A model generated the notes under the pieces. That model worked only from the letters and a program-made list of their open reading frames with translations, did not search any database and was not told where the DNA came from. Positions 58,968 through 64,000 of a stretch of 64,000 bases of DNA are shown here, in pieces (within the stretch, counting starts at the first letter, position 1; the number at the start of each line of letters is the position of its first letter). Source of the stretch: Begonia masoniana. Lineage: Eukaryota > Streptophyta > Magnoliopsida > Cucurbitales > Begoniaceae. The stretch covers positions 20,547,228-20,611,227 of the forward strand of contig CM039502.1 in assembly GCA_022432975.1 (NCBI GenBank), in the 5' to 3' direction. A program made the position numbers and the translations under genes.

Positions 58968-61502
58968 TGAAGCGACCCTAACACTGTAACCTTATTTTCC
59001 CGTTTTTTTTTTTATCCTTATAACCTTGCAACAATTAAGCGGAATTTAAATCGGAAACTAAATTGTTAAAAACGTTCGAATCTATTTTGAAAACCACTTA
59101 ATAAAACTTTAAAACAATTAAAAGAAAACATAATTAAAACTTAAAAAACAATCGGCAGAGAACAAAAGGGTAGAAGGGACAATTGTCCCGTGAAAATCAG
59201 GGGCGATCGATCGCCCAAAACAGGCGATCGATCGCCAGCTAAAAAAATTGATGGGCGATCGATCGCCCAAAACAGGCGATCGATCGCCCCTCGGCGATCA
59301 CTTAATTTGCCCAGCGATCGCCTCTCCAGGCGATCGCTCGGCACACGCCCTGGAATTTCTTCCAGGGTGTGACCAAGAGGGGGCGATCGATCGCCCTCCC
59401 TTGCGATCGATCGCCAAGTCCTCTGGAATCCGAATTTCCAGAGGACTTGCATCCCTCACTTTTCTTCTTTTCTTCGTTCATTTTCCCTGCATAACAACTT
59501 AACACTTAACCATTTTCTTCATTCCTCTTCTACACACTTCATAATGACCTTCAACATAACAACCCTTTCCTCCCCTTACGTACAATTCACACTTCACTAA
59601 TCCCTCGTTTAACGACTCAAAACACATTTTAAAACGTGGTAAGACTTTATGAAAACAAACCGCGTAGATATGTTTAAAAACTGAACATATCCCTATAAAG
59701 TAAATTACCAACCAGTTACAAAATAAGTTTCCAAAACATTTAAAAACTTCAAAACGTAAGCCTATCAACTAGTCCAGATCCAAACATCCTATAATGTTCT
59801 ATCTTTACAAATATTTTCCCTAAACATTTTCTATCCAAAATAACCCAAAATACCTATATACGTCCCCACGGGTCATGAAACGCCTCAACTGTGCTAGCAC
59901 ACTCCCGCGATCATTCTTCTTCAACTGGACTCATGCTTCAGGAGGAGGAACGTCGTCCTCACCTGTCTCAAAATCACCTACACCATAGAAATAAAATGTG
60001 AGCTTAAGGCTCAGTAAGTCTACGTGAATGCAAGTGAATGCTATGCATGCAGATCATAAAACACGCTTCCTACCTTTTCGCTATTCATTTCATTTTATTA
60101 CATATACGTCACCGGGGCCTCACTCTCAGTAGATAGGAGCGGCACATCTGGCGATTGGATAGCCCCTCGTATCTACCCGGGGGGAAAACATGCTCCCCAA
60201 GCAGCCATGTCTGAACCACCGCCACCGACGTGACCAGATTACATACATTCATACCTTTTCATTATCCTTTTCCTTTTCATGAAAACATGCATAGAAATTC
60301 TTTTCATGCCTTTAGAAAACAATGATGCATGAACACGTGCGATATAATAAACAATACAATAAACGACTTCAAAACACAACAAGCAGTAAACTAAAACATT
60401 GCACAATTTAAACTAACTAACTACCCGACCTATTACCTAAAACAATCAAACATCTCCAAAATCATCGAATCAACAATTTCTTATGGTGTAAGCCAAATCG
60501 GCCAAACAAGTCACGAAGACTTACCTCGCGTCCGTTACAATGCTAGCTCCGTCCACGAGCGTGGTTCACCTAAGGTAATTCACAACAGTCGTCGTTAAAA
60601 TGAGATTAAACTGTTTAACGTCCAAATTTAACGAAACCTTAACTAAGTAAATTCTCCTAAAATTCTAACTTAGCTCAATGAAGCATTTTACCGAGCAACT
60701 CACGCTCGTAAATTTCTAAACTCCTTTGATGGAGATTCTCAAGCTCCGAATATCCGTTTTTCAACCTAAACACCGTATACACTCTAGATTTCGTCCAATA
60801 ACGTTTAATACGTTCAATATACTCACAAATATTGTAAACCTATAAATTTCAAACCCTAAATCACGTTTTTCATAAAACCCTAACCGTATTACTTTGTGAA
60901 AACCGAACTATAACGCTCCAAAAGCATAGAGTCATACCTAGGGTTGCGAGAGGAGGAGAAAACACGAAGAAAACGAGTCGAACGGAGGAGAAGAAGTTTC
61001 CAGAAATGGAAACGTCGGAGGAGGGACAATAAAATTTCGCCTGGAGGAAAACACAGAGAGAATCGCGAATGAGGGAGAAGAGAAAAGAGGAAATATGTAA
61101 TTTTAATAAAATTTGACTTTGCAAATTACCATTTCGCCCTTCCTTTGATTTTCTATTCGATTCGTCCTTTGTTTCGTTAAATGGCTAACGATTCGGCTTC
61201 TCCAAATTTTCTTATTTCACCAATAACTTTAACTTATTACCAGGGTTCCATTAAAACTGTCCGTTTGCAATTCGGACCCCGTTTACTATTTTTACCAAAG
61301 TATCCTTTATATTACGTTAAACGTAATTCTTGTAAAATTAGCGTTAAACTCCTAAAATTTCCAAAATTTTCTCAAAATCCTTATTAATTATTAGGATTCT
61401 AATAACGCTTTCTTTTCGTAAAACGAGCTTAATTTGACATATTTACAAAAATATCATTTATATTAAAATATTAATATCCCGTAAAGTCGGGATATTATAT
61501 CA
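58968..61502 (-). mobile_element. Second Gypsy-type LTR nested in the first (ends approximate)
   Basis: Sequence from about TGAAGCGACCC (58968) to GATATTATATCA (61502) interrupts the GGTCGACAC region of the outer LTR. It is related in reverse to the LTR at 37154-48732: it shares GCCAAATCGGCCAAACAAGT (60492), the ACTTACCTCGCGTCC block and the AGTAGATA...GGCACATCTGGCGATTGGATAG region. TSDs are not clear. There are no ORFs of note. Confidence 0.7.
59195..59420. repeat. Cluster of six GCGATCGATCGC palindromes in the nested LTR
   Basis: GGGCGATCGATCGCCC or close variants occur at about 59203, 59222, 59253, 59274, 59380 and 59402, with half copies (GGCGATCAC, GCGATCGCC, GGCGATCGCTC) between them. 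Short spacers such as AAAACA are repeated too. Open frames over it are by-products. Confidence 0.85.
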
Positions 61503-63776
61503 TTAGCCTCTGTTTTCATCAGTCGAACCTTGGGGTTGATACTTTAACCAACCCGTTGACACCTGAGTGCACCGGTCGACACCTTGCTCAATTTAACACA
61601 CTCAAGGGTTGACACCCACAAGCAGGGGTCGACACTTTTGCATGAGGGTCAACACCCACATACACAAGTCGACCCCTTTTCTTACTCCTACTATTAACCT
61701 TAACTGAAACTTCACCATTTTGCAGGAAATTGGACAGAGTAACGTTTAAAATCATAAAACCTAAAATCTGTATTTTCAAACCAGATTTATACCAGATGAT
61801 TACAAAATATTTTTTTTCACATCAAAATGATTACTATTTTCATAAAACGTAGCGAAAGTCTTTAAACAAAGTAAAACTCATTTTCAAACAAAAGTTAAGT
61901 TTAAATCAAACCTTGACAACTAACAAATCCGTGTTTTATAAAAGTTTAAACCATCTATCTACACACATCTGTCGAAATACCTACATACTTGCCCACAGGT
62001 CAAAATCGCCTCAACAGCTACAAACTCATGCCATGGACAATCTCTGTCAGCTGCACTATCAATCCACCTGAGGATCATCCTCACCTGTGATAATTTCACC
62101 TACACTACAAGGTAAACTAATGAGCCTAACGCTCAACAAGTGATGTAAGTAAAGAAAAATGCATGCATGCTCATGAATATACTATGTTGTTCGTAAAATA
62201 TGCAACTGGATCTGTTATTTATTTTTTTGCATGACATGAGTTATTGGGGTACTGATTCTAGAGGAGAGATGACCTAACTGATTGTCTCTCTGGCGAAACG
62301 ACCATCTCACACTCTAGAGGAAGTGGAATGGCATATCTGACAGTCCCTCTGACAGAACCGGTTCCTCTGGCGAAACTACCAGACTCAGTTCCCTACCCAC
62401 AATAACTATTACATATTTTACTGTACAGTATTCTTTTACTCTTGTTTACATGAAAACATATGCATAAAATCGTTTTCTATGCTTTGAAAAAACCATGATG
62501 CATGAATACATGTCACATACATATCCTCGAATGCTGTAAACGTAACATAAAATAAACTGATAAACAAATCCATCGAGAAACAAAAATCTATCATAAATAA
62601 ACTCACAACCTAAAACTTCTACCTAACCCAAAACTCTCAAACTAAAATCTCCAAATTCCACATTCTAGCCAACTCTTTGTGGTGTAGGTCAATCAGCCAA
62701 AACGCATGCAAACATGCACTTATCGCGTCCCATGTTCAGTTTTGGCAATGTGCTCAAATTCCTTTTTGACTTGTAAAAACCTAAAGCATAGAGATTAACT
62801 ATTACATATGACCTATACAAACTTTCAGAATTCCTAACAAAATAGCCTAACTTCAAAAATTCATATGTTTTGCTATACGTATCCGAATTTGATAATTCCA
62901 ACGGCTATGGACTCCTTAAAGAGTCTACTTTAACATTCTCAAGCAATATTCTAAAGAAAATCAACTCACTAAACCACAATTTCAGAATTCCAAAATGCCC
63001 TAAATCCTCCCCACTTTGACTATTCATGCATCATTTTGTTAACTTTCCCCATTTCATTCCATAAACATCTAATTATATCCCAATTAAACCTAAACTAATC
63101 TAAGAATGAGAGATGAAAGACTATTTTCGTGCATCACAACTCAAGATTCACCAAACACCATATAGACTCAACCATTTCCTACTCTTTCAACATTTATCCA
63201 ACAAAATTGCATAAACCTAAAATGCCTGTCATCTTACCTTGAGAATTTCTAAGAGAGGGGAGTTCTTTCGAAGAAACTTTTCAGAAGATTGAGAGGAGTT
63301 TACTTGAGGGTTTTATTCACCAAATGAGGCTATTCACCCTATTTGTTATTCTTAAAGGATAAGATTAAAATACCTACTTAAGTGTGTGTGTCAACCTTTC
63401 ATTGGAAGTTTCTCTCCTTCACTTTTTCTTCCTCTATTCTTCCTTCCAACGAAATTTTTCACCTTTTTGTGTTACTAACAAAAGTTTGACTTTTTCAAAC
63501 TTTTAACTTTGTTTTTCCTCTTTCTCCCATTTCTTCCTTGTTTCCAACGCCAACACCCCTTTTGTTTTCATCCCTTTTTGACTTTTGAAAACATGCTTTC
63601 CTTCTCTTCTCTTTTGAATCTTCATCATATCTTCCTTTTCAACGTGAACTCTCATAATCCCATCTCTAAAACTACCAACTCAAATTGTAGACTATTAAGT
63701 TTCTACTACCCCTCTTTAATTCTATTAAAATATCGTAATTTATTTTAAGGTGTACGGTAAATTCTCGGGTGTTACA

Positions 63777-64000
63777 GCTACTGCCTTCGGCATATGTACG
63801 CAAACTTCAAAAATCAATTTGAGAGCAGAGTATACAGAGATGCAATGTGGAATGCAGCAGGGCAACCACAACTTATCATTTCGAGAGAGAAATGAGGAAC
63901 TTATATTATATTAACTCAGATACTCACGCATATCTTCGAGGCACAAACTCTAGATATTGGGCTAGTCATGTGTTTTTTTCGATTCCCAAGTGAGAACTGA
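63777..64000 (+). pseudogene. MuDR-type transposase, continuation after the LTR insertion
   Basis: This reads YCLRHMYANFKNQFESRVYR then DAMWNAAGQPQL in frame with ADHR before the insertion. Later comes NTHAYLRGTNSRYWASHVFF after a frame change. YCxRHxxANF is the conserved histidine region of MULE transposases. The window ends inside the gene. Confidence 0.85.

Larger units (their letters stand above)
58771..63776 (-). mobile_element. Gypsy-type LTR insertion in the transposase exon, TSD GCTAC/GCTAA
   Basis: The insert begins TGTAACACCC and ends GGGTGTTACA. Flanks are GCTAA (58766-58770) and GCTAC (63777-63781), and the transposase frame rejoins across it. It has no coding domain, so it is probably a solo LTR of about 2.5 kb once the nested LTR is removed. 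It carries GGTCGACAC-type repeats (58883-58960, 61520-61680) and the TGAGCCTAACGCTCAACAAG hairpin motif at 62121. Confidence 0.85.

Overview
This window is plant nuclear DNA, almost certainly from a flowering plant and probably a eudicot. The signs are spliced WAV3-type and bHLH93-type genes, Ty1/Copia and Ty3/Gypsy retrotransposons with the tRNA-iMet primer site TGGTATCAGAGC, Cassandra 5S-carrying TRIMs, and hAT and Mutator elements. I cannot name the species. Only three host genes are visible: a WAV3-family RING/VWA E3 ligase (16010-18315, minus), a bHLH93-like transcription factor (25262-26372, minus) and a PB1-domain gene broken at 30727/54873. Most of the remaining sequence is mobile DNA inserted into other mobile DNA.

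Layout. (1) 1-13207: a nearly complete SIRE-lineage Copia element, plus strand, with 1.44-kb LTRs, gag, pol and a degenerate envelope-like third ORF. Its pol is split by a 3.1-kb LTR-like insertion (4338-7436, TSD CCCCT), which is itself split by a Cassandra array with three LTRs (4550-5743). The SIRE element sits inside an older Copia relic whose remainder runs 13208-15415. (2) 15416-30727: the gene-bearing part, holding the WAV3-like gene, AT-rich intergenic DNA with MITEs, the bHLH gene, and a 1.1-kb Mutator-type MITE with a 10-bp TSD just upstream of the PB1 gene. (3) 30728-54872: a nest inside the PB1 coding exon. Copia-1 (minus) is interrupted by a hAT element (49791-51705) and by Copia-2 (31406-49206, minus). 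Copia-2 is interrupted by a complete Cassandra (33766-34589) and, in its right LTR, by a Gypsy-type solo LTR (37154-48732). That solo LTR contains a young Tekay/Del chromovirus (38537-47575, minus) with an uninterrupted 1506-codon gag-pol. (4) 54873-64000: the rest of the PB1 fragment, a Copia-3 5' LTR, a G/C-rich hairpin region interrupted by a hAT element (56218-57388, TSD CCTGAACG), and a decayed MuDR-type transposase gene. Its exon is split by an LTR insertion (58771-63776), which carries a second nested LTR (about 58968-61502).

Order of events can be read from the nesting: PB1 gene, then Copia-1, Copia-2, solo LTR, and finally the Tekay element. Its two 2.18-kb LTRs differ at only about two dozen positions by eye. 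The most unusual signals are in LTRs rather than genes. A CATCYACCG/CGCTAG/ACGACAA tandem motif is shared by the SIRE Copia and Tekay Gypsy LTRs. Five TGACGTCA palindromes occur in each Tekay LTR. Related Gypsy LTRs carry different palindromic clusters (for example six copies of GCGATCGATCGC), and a hairpin motif recurs in several LTRs. Everything here is read by eye, and boundaries without a stated TSD are approximate.
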